A stretch of 6,290 bases of DNA from an uncultured Actinomycetes bacterium (lineage in GTDB: Bacteria; Actinomycetota; Actinomycetes; Mycobacteriales; Nakamurellaceae). Below the pieces are notes generated by a model. That model saw only the letters and a list, made by a program, of their open reading frames with translations, did no database searches and was not told where the DNA came from. The stretch covers positions 1 to 6,290 of the forward strand of contig CALANS010000034.1 in the NCBI GenBank assembly GCA_937926105.1, read 5' to 3'. Positions 1 through 5,675 of the stretch are shown here, one piece after another (within the stretch, counting starts at the first letter, position 1; each line of letters opens with the position of its first letter). The position numbers and the translations under genes are program-made.

Positions 1-10
1 TTGCTTCCAT
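1..10 (-). CDS. First codons of an IS orfA-like gene (partial)
   Basis: An ATG at 10-8 is followed by GAA and GCA before the window ends (M-E-A). AGGAGG at 21-16 lies five bases upstream, the best ribosome binding site in the window, and this is the main reason for calling a start here. It sits 44 bases inside the proposed IS3-type terminus, where the helix-turn-helix orfA of such elements normally begins. Only three residues are visible, so the product is inferred purely from position. Confidence 0.4.
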
Positions 11-13
11 GAA

Positions 14-21
14 CTCCTCCT
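14..21 (-). promoter_or_regulatory. Strong Shine-Dalgarno site for the edge ORF
   Basis: AGGAGGAG on the minus strand. The AGGAGG core (21-16) is five bases from the ATG at 10. This near-perfect site is what makes the short edge ORF credible. Confidence 0.6.
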
Positions 22-54
22 ACACGAGGTGTCCACCAAACGGGGGGATATCCA

Positions 55-309
55 AGCCTCGTAAATGGAAGCGTATTGTTGTACCTGAAGTTGCACCTGC
101 GCCCGTCGAGCCCACTCGTCTTCGATTCGCATTCCTTCGAAGAACTTGTAGAGGTAGCGAGCCGTGAAGTACCCTTCGCCGACACGCTGCTGCAACTTCA
201 CGTCGTCTCCAAGGAAATCAAAGAACGCGACGTGGTCCGCGAGACCACCGTCTAGGTCAGCTCTCGCGTAGGAGTCCAGGCTGTCACGAATCTCAGGTGG
301 GAACGGCAC
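55..309 (-). pseudogene. Hypothetical protein gene, apparently disrupted by an IS
   Basis: From a GTG at 309 the minus strand reads 85 sensible codons. They start V-P-F-P-P-E-I-R-D and include D-H-V-A-F-F-D-F-L (residues 25-33), A-R-Y-L-Y-K-F-F-E-G (50-59) and Q-V-Q-Q-Y-A-S-I-Y-E-A (75-85). This mix of aromatic and charged helical segments looks like a real all-helical soluble protein. I associate the pattern with a poorly characterised actinobacterial family whose next residues should be hydrophobic (roughly V-I-H-H-L-L). Instead the frame turns into unrelated sequence at position 54, where the IS3-type end begins, so I call it interrupted. The frame stays open to the window edge for 18 more codons of foreign-looking residues. 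The GTG is the only usual start codon after the in-frame stop near 388, and no good ribosome site precedes it. The Y-A-S-I-Y-E-A helix faintly recalls HEPN-like helical domains, which is speculative. Confidence 0.5.
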
Positions 310-439
310 GCGACCTAGACTAGTAGGGGTCCCGCGCCCACGGAGGAACGCACTGGAACATCCGTGCGTTGGCTGCAGGCGTGCGCACCGTCACAAACCG
401 AATGCACAGTCGGAATTGTACGAGACAGCAGTGCCCGGT

Positions 440-520
440 CAGTTAGACGGCGGATTCACACCGTGTTCCTCGCCTACCTCGCGGATGTGTAGCCAACGCC
501 CGATCCTCCACAGAGATCAC
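440..520 (-). pseudogene. istA: istA remnant (IS21 transposase N-terminus), frameshifted
   Basis: The GTG at 520 gives V-I-S-V-E-D-R-A, close to the I-S-V-E-D-W-A-E-I-R-R opening of IS21 transposases. The intact protein would continue with a helix-turn-helix ending in R-N-T-V-R. Here R-N-T-V is found in a different frame (codons starting at 469) only about a dozen codons later, and it runs directly into a TGA. The GTG frame itself stops 25 codons in. The segment therefore carries at least one frameshift, one internal deletion of perhaps ten or more codons, and stop codons. GACCGG just downstream fits the S-D-R-P stretch that follows the helix-turn-helix in intact relatives. It cannot make a functional transposase. 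Confidence 0.5.
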
Positions 521-535
521 TCTCCAATCGTCGAG

Positions 536-575
536 TGTTCACTTTTCAACGCGCCGAAACTGTCCAGTTTTCAAC
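536..575 (-). repeat. Two 15-bp direct repeats (IS21-type terminal repeats)
   Basis: Copies at 575-561 and 550-536 on the minus strand share GTTGAAAA-x-TG-x-ACA, differing at two positions. They are separated by 10 bases, giving a 25-base period. Their place just upstream of the istA remnant fits the internally repeated terminus of IS21-family elements. Confidence 0.65.
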
Positions 576-586
576 CGCCGCCGACA

Positions 587-917
587 GCCCAGAGCGCGCG
601 GCAACCGGCGAGAAGCGATCGACACGTCGGAGGGGACACGTACAACAGACCGCCATCCTCGACTGATCACCGCGTGATCATGAACCGGGTGGCCAGATTC
701 GGCACCGGCATAATCACTAGCCAGCGTCCGTGCCGCTAGAGTGCCGCCCGCCGACGCGACATCAGACACGCGACGTACCCCCTTCAGGAACTGGGACGAC
801 GGAAGTGGACAGAAGGGACACCGCGCCAAGATCGCGGGTCGCCGTTTCGGGAGCCGCATATGGACGCTCCGCAATCCGAGTCGAACGCTGGCGCCGACGC
901 GGGTCCGCAAGGTCGAA
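587..917. other. Intergenic stretch without a supported gene
   Basis: Open frames exist on both strands, but they have the arginine-, serine- and proline-rich composition of shadow frames, no ribosome sites and no recognisable motif. The only structured element I see is the inverted repeat at 664-680. It may be further debris from the mobile elements to its left. Confidence 0.5.
664..680. promoter_or_regulatory. Perfect inverted repeat, operator-like
   Basis: TGATCAC (664-670), CGC, GTGATCA (674-680): two perfectly complementary 7-base arms around three bases. Spacing and length suit a dimeric regulator of the GntR or TetR type. No credible gene starts nearby on either strand, so it may be an orphaned operator left after local decay, or the site of a regulator encoded elsewhere. 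Confidence 0.4.
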
Positions 918-1061
918 CTACGTCGTTGCTTTCGGATGTTCGTGGCGGATCTGGGTGAGGAGGAGGCTGACGAGGCTAAAGACACCTAGTGCATAGTGCA
1001 TACCGATGTGCATCAGCACAATTTTAAGGGTGTGCCGATTCACGACAGTAGCGGAACTCAT
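918..1061 (-). CDS. Possible 47-residue single-span membrane peptide
   Basis: The minus-strand ORF starts with ATG at 1061 and ends with TAG at 918. Residues 1-13 are polar. Residues 14-36 are hydrophobic (I-V-L-M-H-I-G-M-H-Y, then A-L-G-V-F-S-L-V-S-L-L-L), followed by a basic tail T-Q-I-R-H-E-H-P-K-A-T-T, as expected for one transmembrane helix. Its ATG overlaps the stop of the preceding short ORF as ATGA, a common sign of translational coupling, and it lies directly downstream of the large gene on the same strand. Against it, there is no clear ribosome site, no family I recognise, and frames rich in leucine and valine arise by chance in such DNA. It could be a third-cistron accessory peptide or nothing. 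Confidence 0.3.
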   Translation of the reverse strand: MSSATVVNRHTLKIVLMHIGMHYALGVFSLVSLLLTQIRHEHPKATT

Positions 1062-1138
1062 GTGCGGCGCTGCCTGAAATCGGCGACGACGGCCGTGACG
1101 AGCATGGCGCTCATCGCCAGGGCTGATAGAAACGTCAG
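1058..1138 (-). CDS. Possible 26-residue hydrophobic peptide overlapping the large gene's stop
   Basis: Reading from a CTG at 1138, which overlaps the large gene's TGA as CTGA, gives L-T-F-L-S-A-L-A-M-S-A-M-L-V-T-A-V-V-A followed by D-F-R-Q-R-R-T and a stop at 1060-1058. The shape is one hydrophobic helix and a basic end. CTG starts are rare. The conventional alternative is the ATG at 1114, leaving 18 residues. The stop overlaps the next ORF's ATG, so both might be read in series after the large gene, or joined by a frameshift into a two-helix hairpin. With no homology or ribosome site to lean on, this is a weak call. Confidence 0.18.
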   Translation of the reverse strand: MTFLSALAMSAMLVTAVVADFRQRRT

Positions 1139-4100
1139 TCCAGATCTTGGTCCAGTTGGGCTCGTTCGTCCTCACGGATGGCGTCCCGTTCGTACGACTC
1201 TGCGATGGCGCGCAGAATCCGTGCAGTTCGGGGCCACTGCACCTGTACTGCCAAACTCCATTTCTTGTACTGCTCAGCCAGCGTTCGCTCCTGGCTGCCG
1301 CCGTCGTAGGCACCACGCGAGGTGACACCACGGCTGTTCAGTCGGCCGGTGATTACGCCATTCTCTAGGTTGCGACTCCCGATCGACTCGATGAGTTCTC
1401 GAACTGGAACTGGTGGCCAAATTCCGTCGGCGTCGACCGGCGCCTGAGCAAAGGTTTGGCCAATCAGTTCGTCACCGATGTCCGCTCGGTCGAGGTCGGA
1501 TAGTTGGAGACGAGCCTGCTTGACCCACTCCCGCATCGCAGCTTGATCAAGTGTGCCGTCCTCCTGTCGTCCCGGGAAGCCGTGCCAACCGCGAAGGACC
1601 CACCAAGCGTGCTCGGTTAGCGGATCCGCGCTCTTGCTCTGACGGCGAGGCTTGTTCGCACCGCGGAAAGTGCGTTGAACGAGATCAACGAACAGGGCAG
1701 GGTCCGAGGCAAGAGCCCGGTTAAGGGCGCGTGGCTCGCGGTCGTGCTCGAGGAGCCTGAAATAGCCGAACTCCAGAGATGCGAGGTCGGCAACCGACAC
1801 GTCGGCTGCGGCTAGGTAGTCCAGCAATGTCCCCACGTAGTGGCCGGTCATCTGTGATATCCCCGCCCTACCCGGGTCCTGGGTGATCGCCGCGCGGAGA
1901 ACGGACAGGACCAGCGTTGCGCTCGGGAGGTGCTCCTTCTGGTCTGCTGTCGGGTTGAAGATGCCGTGGCTTGCGACCGCAATCGCCGACCAAGCTCGTG
2001 CTCTCTCAAGGAGCAAGTCGATAGCGCTGGTGAGATCTTCATGGGGAACGACCTCGAAAGGTGCCTCCGCCCAGAAGAGGTCTTCAGCGTCTGGGAACTC
2101 GCGGAGAACCTCCCAGAACCGGCTCGACGTCGGGACGTTCAGCACGAACCTTTTCAGGGCCTCGTTCCCCACATCGCCCCGTTCGAGCGCTCGCCTGAGA
2201 TCTGCTGGTCCATCGACGGCGAGGTGGCTTCGGACCCACGTTGCCGCGGCTTCCTGGAGCGCTGTGCTATCCGATGCCAGCCATTTCAGCATGGTGTCGA
2301 GAGCATCAATCGGCTCGTAGGTTGACAGAGCCCAACCGACCTGCGTCGGAACCTCAGCACGGGCCGCTACTGCGCCGAGCTGTTCCCATGCGTCGGCGCG
2401 GGCAAACAGAACGTCAAGTGCTTCGCGCCGTTTGGCTTCCAGCGCTGTCCGGTAGTGCTCGTAGTCGTTCAGGTCTGCATCCGACAGGTCTGGGCGCCAA
2501 TTGAAGAGATATGCGAACCGGCGTAGGTCATCAGCAGGTTGGAGCAAATCGGCCATCTTGTGTAAGCGGGCGCGTCGCTCCGCCGGCATCGCCCAGTCCG
2601 CGTCCTGGAAACGCTCGTGCCGCGCTGCGGTCTCTCGGACCTGTTCGAACAGGGCTAGTCGAACGTCTTCATCCAAGTCGCCGCGCGATGCTTCCTCCTC
2701 GAGGAACTCGATGATTCGATTCGCACCGTCCGTGCCAACGGTGGACAGCGCTTCCACAAGCCACGGCAGGGCGGTGCGATCTGCCTTGACCCATTCGAGT
2801 GCTCGGTCGACCAGGCTCGTCGCGAACGCGGACCATTCGCTGTTCGGCATTCGCTCGCTGGGGGGCTTCCAGAGTTGATAGCGCGGCTCATTGGGCGGGG
2901 AGACCAAGGCGTTACTGTCGGGCCACAGTGCCTTGAGCAAAGCCCAACCTGTCGTCGCGCTCACGACCCGGCAGGCGTCGAGCGCTTGGAGCCGGACTGC
3001 AAGATCTGCGCCAGTGTTCCGAATCCATCCGCACAGGACGCTAGACATGCTTGCGAGGGGATTGTTGCCCGAGTTCTTCGGTAGTTCGTAGCGGCAGAGT
3101 TCGGTCAGGATTTGTGTTGCGCGAACGAGGTAGTCCGGCGACCAGCAGAGCACTTCCAACGCCCACAACAAGTGATGGTGTTGACCTGACGGTCCCAGTA
3201 CCAGCGGATCGTCAATGGTCTGGAACATGCGGCCGACGGTCGGCTCGCTGGTTGAAAGGTCATCCTCTAGCGCCGAAAGGAAGGTGTCTGGAGCGGACTC
3301 GGCAAGAAGCGGAAGCACGTCGGCAATCGCTCCCCAAGTATGACCCTCGGAGCCGGCAACGACATGACGCAGAACGTCGCGCACAACCCGTGCGGCCACT
3401 GAGGAAGCGTGATTGGTGCCACCGGGGACTGATTCGATCGCGCCCGCCAGCGCGAGACTGTCGGCGATGCCCCGCCGCAGGGCAGGAGAGTACGTTCGGC
3501 GCTGTCCCTTCAATTGAGCTGCGATCCGCTCGTGTGAAGTGAGGCCCTCATAGGGATTTGGGTCCAGGAGAACGCTGATTGCGATATCTACCCATCGCGA
3601 AGCCAGATCCGATGACACCCGGTCGCCGAACTCGAGGAACGCCTCCTCCAAGGAGGTGAACACAAAAACGTTCCGCACATTCCGGATCGCCGGATCGGAC
3701 CCGGAACTGGCGTCGGCGATAGCACGCTGCAGATCGACCGAGGGGATGGCGGCCAGTTCGCTCAGGACCTGCAGGTCCTCGGGTCGATCGGTCCAACGAC
3801 TGGCCAGCATCAGTGCGGCGAGAGTGTCGGCCAGCGGCGGCCGAGACCACATGGGCTGCTTCACGCGAGGTGAGCGCGAAAGGCGCCGTACCAACGCGGG
3901 CAGGCTCCGACGAGCAAGTACCGCGAGGCGATCGGCTTGCCGCCATTCGACGCCCCCTGCCCGGAAGACCTCGGCCGCCTCGTTTCGGCCAACCCTCGGC
4001 AGGCGAATGTCGACGCTGCGGCGCACGGCAGAGCCGCTATCGACGATGGACACGACATGTCTACCGCCAACGAGGGCGCGGGTCACGTCTGCATTGTCGA

Positions 4101-5109
4101 AGTCGGGCACCAAGATCCCGGGCCCGGGGATTGCCACCATTCGATCCCATACGTCTGCCGACCGGACGATTGTGACTGCGCCGGGCTCGCTCGAATTGTC
4201 GTCGTCGGGCGTGAGGCACGCGTGCAGAAATCCCAAAGCGTCATCGACCCACTCAGTCTGGATCGATGTAATCCGCGGCTCCTCGCTAAGCATCGAGCGC
4301 AGTCGCTGCGCCTCCTTAGCCCGCCCGGCGATGAAGAGCTTCAGTGGAAGGGGGGGTTCGGTCGCAGCGGAAGAGCGGTCCCACCAAGTCTCTAGGGTCA
4401 CCGCGTCCCGGGGTCGAAGCCCGAGAGTTTCCGAGATCCACAAGTGCGCGGCCGGGGCAATCTGCAGCCAAGCTTCGAGGTCATCCGCATCGAGGACGAG
4501 GACATCCTTGAAGAGTTGCTCGGCTCGTCGCTCGGCGGCCCACGTGCCCTTGCCTTGCCATCGACGGACTGTCACGAAGACGAAGGTCACATCTTGCGAT
4601 GCCTCGCCCTTTCGTCCGTCGTAGTCCTGTGTGGCTTTGCGCTTAGAGTTCTTGTCGGTGCCGAACTCGAACAAAATCTGTCCGGCCGGCAGCAATTGCG
4701 TCTGCCGCTCGAGATTCGCTACGCCGTCCTCACCGGCCAGGGCGACCCCATCCCTTGTCCGAATCGAGATCTGGCCGGCCCCGGGGGTCTCGAACAACAG
4801 CCTGCGCACCAACTCTGGAAACCGATCCTGTGCTTCGCGAGCATTGGTCTCGGGCCACAGCGCGAGCTGGCTTGCCGTCGCAAGCTCGGGACTGGCCGTT
4901 CGTCGTTCGGCAGCGAGACTCATGGCTGGCGCTCCGCGCTGCGCTTTGAGGCGCTCCACGTCGCTCGCTCGGAACTTATAAAACGACGTCCCCGGCACCC
5001 GCGCATCCGGAAGCAGTCCCTGCCTGGCGTACGCCCGCACGGTGTTCTCGTGCGCCCCCAGCCGACGGGCTGTCTCACGGACACCAAGGAGTTCTGAGTC
5101 GCTATCCAT
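1135..5109 (-). CDS. Giant HTH / nuclease-like / helical-repeat protein (1324 aa), putative defence or DNA-surveillance protein
   Basis: I do not know a gene name for this protein. Residues 6-55 are a MerR/excisionase-like winged helix (G-V-R-E-T-A-R-R-L-G, then E-N-T-V-R-A-Y-A-R-Q-G-L-L-P, ending D-V-E-R-L). Residues about 97-235 resemble a restriction-endonuclease-like fold: G-E-D-G (126-129), then I-L-F-E-F-G-T-D-K (145-153), a buried strand T-F-V-F-V-T (175-180), and D-A-D-D-L-E-A-W-L (207-215). Residues about 255-415 look like a degenerate NTPase core without a Walker A motif, ending L-A-R-R-S-L-P-A-L-V-R-R-L (398-410). From about 420 to 1240 the protein is helical, alpha-solenoid-like. 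The C-terminus has G-V-T-S-R-G (1261-1266), D-G-G-S-Q-E-R (1269-1275) and E-S-Y-E-R-D-A-I-R-E-D-E-R (1304-1316), which I recall as a signature of large actinobacterial hypotheticals. No signal peptide or membrane span is seen, so it is probably cytoplasmic. The ATG at 5109 is fixed by an in-frame TAG four codons upstream. An N-terminal nuclease joined to a sensor-like repeat region suggests anti-phage or anti-plasmid function, which is an inference. Confidence 0.85.
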   Translation of the reverse strand: MDSDSELLGVRETARRLGAHENTVRAYARQGLLPDARVPGTSFYKFRASDVERLKAQRGAPAMSLAAERRTASPELATASQLALWPETNAREAQDRFPELVRRLLFETPGAGQISIRTRDGVALAGEDGVANLERQTQLLPAGQILFEFGTDKNSKRKATQDYDGRKGEASQDVTFVFVTVRRWQGKGTWAAERRAEQLFKDVLVLDADDLEAWLQIAPAAHLWISETLGLRPRDAVTLETWWDRSSAATEPPLPLKLFIAGRAKEAQRLRSMLSEEPRITSIQTEWVDDALGFLHACLTPDDDNSSEPGAVTIVRSADVWDRMVAIPGPGILVPDFDNADVTRALVGGRHVVSIVDSGSAVRRSVDIRLPRVGRNEAAEVFRAGGVEWRQADRLAVLARRSLPALVRRLSRSPRVKQPMWSRPPLADTLAALMLASRWTDRPEDLQVLSELAAIPSVDLQRAIADASSGSDPAIRNVRNVFVFTSLEEAFLEFGDRVSSDLASRWVDIAISVLLDPNPYEGLTSHERIAAQLKGQRRTYSPALRRGIADSLALAGAIESVPGGTNHASSVAARVVRDVLRHVVAGSEGHTWGAIADVLPLLAESAPDTFLSALEDDLSTSEPTVGRMFQTIDDPLVLGPSGQHHHLLWALEVLCWSPDYLVRATQILTELCRYELPKNSGNNPLASMSSVLCGWIRNTGADLAVRLQALDACRVVSATTGWALLKALWPDSNALVSPPNEPRYQLWKPPSERMPNSEWSAFATSLVDRALEWVKADRTALPWLVEALSTVGTDGANRIIEFLEEEASRGDLDEDVRLALFEQVRETAARHERFQDADWAMPAERRARLHKMADLLQPADDLRRFAYLFNWRPDLSDADLNDYEHYRTALEAKRREALDVLFARADAWEQLGAVAARAEVPTQVGWALSTYEPIDALDTMLKWLASDSTALQEAAATWVRSHLAVDGPADLRRALERGDVGNEALKRFVLNVPTSSRFWEVLREFPDAEDLFWAEAPFEVVPHEDLTSAIDLLLERARAWSAIAVASHGIFNPTADQKEHLPSATLVLSVLRAAITQDPGRAGISQMTGHYVGTLLDYLAAADVSVADLASLEFGYFRLLEHDREPRALNRALASDPALFVDLVQRTFRGANKPRRQSKSADPLTEHAWWVLRGWHGFPGRQEDGTLDQAAMREWVKQARLQLSDLDRADIGDELIGQTFAQAPVDADGIWPPVPVRELIESIGSRNLENGVITGRLNSRGVTSRGAYDGGSQERTLAEQYKKWSLAVQVQWPRTARILRAIAESYERDAIREDERAQLDQDLD

Positions 5110-5115
5110 ACATTC

Positions 5116-5121
5116 ATTCTA
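5116..5121 (-). promoter_or_regulatory. -10 element for a leaderless transcript of the large gene
   Basis: TAGAAT (5121-5116) matches the TATAAT consensus at five of six positions. The base expected as +1, seven bases after its last T, is position 5109, the A of the large gene's ATG. No Shine-Dalgarno sequence lies upstream of that ATG. Both facts point to a leaderless mRNA, common in actinobacteria. No good -35 hexamer is visible at normal spacing. Confidence 0.55.
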
Positions 5122-5371
5122 TCAGATGTGCACTTTCAGCACTCACGCGCGTCTTTCTACCTGCTGTCGTGGTGGCAGCCGCGCCCCACTGCCCCCGCCC
5201 GGCACAGCTCGGACAGCGTCCCTCGTCTTAGAAACTGTCCATCCCAGAGGCCCGACGGGCGGCCATCTGGGCCAATGGTGTTCGTGGGCGTCGTGAAGTG
5301 AGAATTTCGCCCGGGCGTGGCGCCGCCTGCCTGTGCAACGCTTCGACGCCTCGACCAGGCGCCAGCGGCTA

Positions 5372-5406
5372 TGACGGCTGCCCCGTGCCGGTGCAAACAG
5401 CCGTCA
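5372..5406. repeat. Inverted repeat with 9-bp perfect arms
   Basis: TGACGGCTG (5372-5380) and CAGCCGTCA (5398-5406) are perfect complements around a 17-base loop. No T-run follows on either strand, so it is not a classical terminator. It could be a regulator site, an RNA hairpin, or the end structure of a lost element. Confidence 0.5.
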
Positions 5407-5488
5407 CATTGCGGCCCGCACCTTGGCCGTTGCCCGGCGGACGAGAACAGGCGATACACGTCTGTCACCGGGCTTCACCGGTGTGGCG

Positions 5489-5508
5489 GATCGAGCCTGA
5501 TCGAGCCT
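5489..5508. repeat. 10-bp tandem duplication
   Basis: GATCGAGCCT occurs twice in immediate succession (5489-5498 and 5499-5508). It is probably a replication slip. No function is evident. Confidence 0.6.
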
Positions 5509-5602
5509 GGCCACTGCGGTCGGTCGCACTGCTGCGGTCGTCAGCCTCATGGCGACGCCGCAGGCCGCCACAAGGGCTAGCCCGAGTCGGGCCGTTGGCC
5601 AA

Positions 5603-5632
5603 TCGACAAATACAGTAGCAACGCCATACACT
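5603..5632 (+). promoter_or_regulatory. Candidate promoter of the toxin-antitoxin operon
   Basis: TCGACA (5603-5608, five of six to TTGACA) is followed after 18 bases by TACACT (5627-5632, four of six to TATAAT). Transcription would begin near 5639. That lies past the GTG at 5637, which argues for the downstream ATG at 5676 as the antitoxin start and leaves a leader of about 37 bases containing the ribosome site. Confidence 0.45.
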
Positions 5633-5641
5633 GTTAGTGCA
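5627..5641. promoter_or_regulatory. Imperfect inverted repeat over the -10 box, possible autoregulatory operator
   Basis: TACACT (5627-5632), GTT, AGTGCA (5636-5641): the arms pair at five of six positions. It covers the proposed -10 and start point, the usual place for an antitoxin to repress its own operon. The arms are short, so chance occurrence cannot be excluded. Confidence 0.35.
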
Positions 5642-5660
5642 TGGTAGGAATGGGCGGACT

Positions 5661-5666
5661 GGAGGT
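5661..5666 (+). promoter_or_regulatory. Ribosome binding site that decides the antitoxin start
   Basis: GGAGGT ends nine bases before the ATG at 5676. No comparable site precedes the in-frame GTG at 5637, so the shorter protein is preferred. Confidence 0.6.
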
Positions 5667-5675
5667 GCGGCGGGC

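Larger units (their letters stand above)
1..54 (-). mobile_element. Left end of an IS3-type insertion sequence (partial)
   Basis: Read on the minus strand, this stretch begins with TGG at 54-52, contains a run of six C (47-42) followed by GTTTGGTGGACACC, and then a strong Shine-Dalgarno sequence and an ATG. A TG-starting terminus with a GTGGACAC block just ahead of a well-ribosome-bound ORF is typical of IS3-family left ends in high-GC bacteria. The family reading rests on memory of such ends, not on an alignment. The junction falls exactly where the protein read from 309 downward loses its family-like sequence, after codon 85, which supports an insertion there. The right end and transposase body are outside the window, so the subgroup, target duplication and activity cannot be judged. 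Confidence 0.5.
400..586 (-). mobile_element. Decayed 5' end of an IS21-family element
   Basis: On the minus strand the 15-mer GTTGAAAACTGGACA (575-561) recurs as GTTGAAAAGTGAACA (550-536), 25 bases apart with 13 of 15 matches. IS21-family ends carry such multiple internal repeats as transposase-binding sites. Thirty-odd bases further a GTG start (520) opens V-I-S-V-E-D, the usual opening of actinobacterial IstA proteins, and R-N-T-V appears in another frame near 469. The outer boundary could be the TG at 586-585, about 10 bases outside the first repeat. The inner boundary is not visible, so 400 is arbitrary. No istB or right end is present. The match to IS21 is from recalled consensus, not an alignment. 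Confidence 0.55.
5122..5602. other. Divergent intergenic region, no supported gene
   Basis: This stretch separates the minus-strand large gene from the plus-strand toxin-antitoxin module. Two minus-strand frames (5157-5468 and 5404-5631) stay open, but they lack ribosome sites and recognisable motifs, and one ends within the other's span, so I do not call them. The region contains a 9-bp-arm inverted repeat (5372-5406) and a 10-bp tandem duplication (5489-5508). It is unusually long for a simple divergent promoter region and may hold remnants of lost genes. Confidence 0.5.

Noticed and set aside
556..566. 11-base direct repeat GAAACTGTCCA shared with 5231-5241, flanking the large gene
   Set aside because: Several 11-base matches are expected by chance in a window of this size, and the left copy is part of the IS21-type repeat, so it is not taken as an island attachment site.
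416..739. Plus-strand 107-residue frame
   Set aside because: It is antisense to the istA remnant and has low-complexity, proline/serine-rich composition.
539..985. Minus-strand 148-residue frame across the left intergenic region
   Set aside because: It is serine- and arginine-rich with no motif and runs through the IS21-type repeats, so it is not a believable gene.
987..1001. Tandem TAGTGCA repeat
   Set aside because: Only two short units, falling inside the candidate membrane peptide. It is not extended enough to be a meaningful repeat array.
1105..1119. Small hairpin (TGGCG/CGCCA) after the large gene's stop
   Set aside because: A five-pair stem with no T-tract is too weak for an intrinsic terminator.
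4444..5097. Plus-strand 217-residue frame opposite the start of the large gene
   Set aside because: It is the antisense shadow of a well-supported protein with recognisable domains on the minus strand.
5157..5468. Minus-strand 103-residue frame with several cysteines and histidines near its start
   Set aside because: No ribosome site before its GTG, no organised metal-binding spacing, and a composition typical of shadow frames in GC-rich DNA.
5404..5631. Minus-strand 75-residue frame with a hydrophobic stretch
   Set aside because: It would start inside the antitoxin promoter, has no ribosome site and mixed third-position usage, and its alanine/valine stretch is likely by chance.
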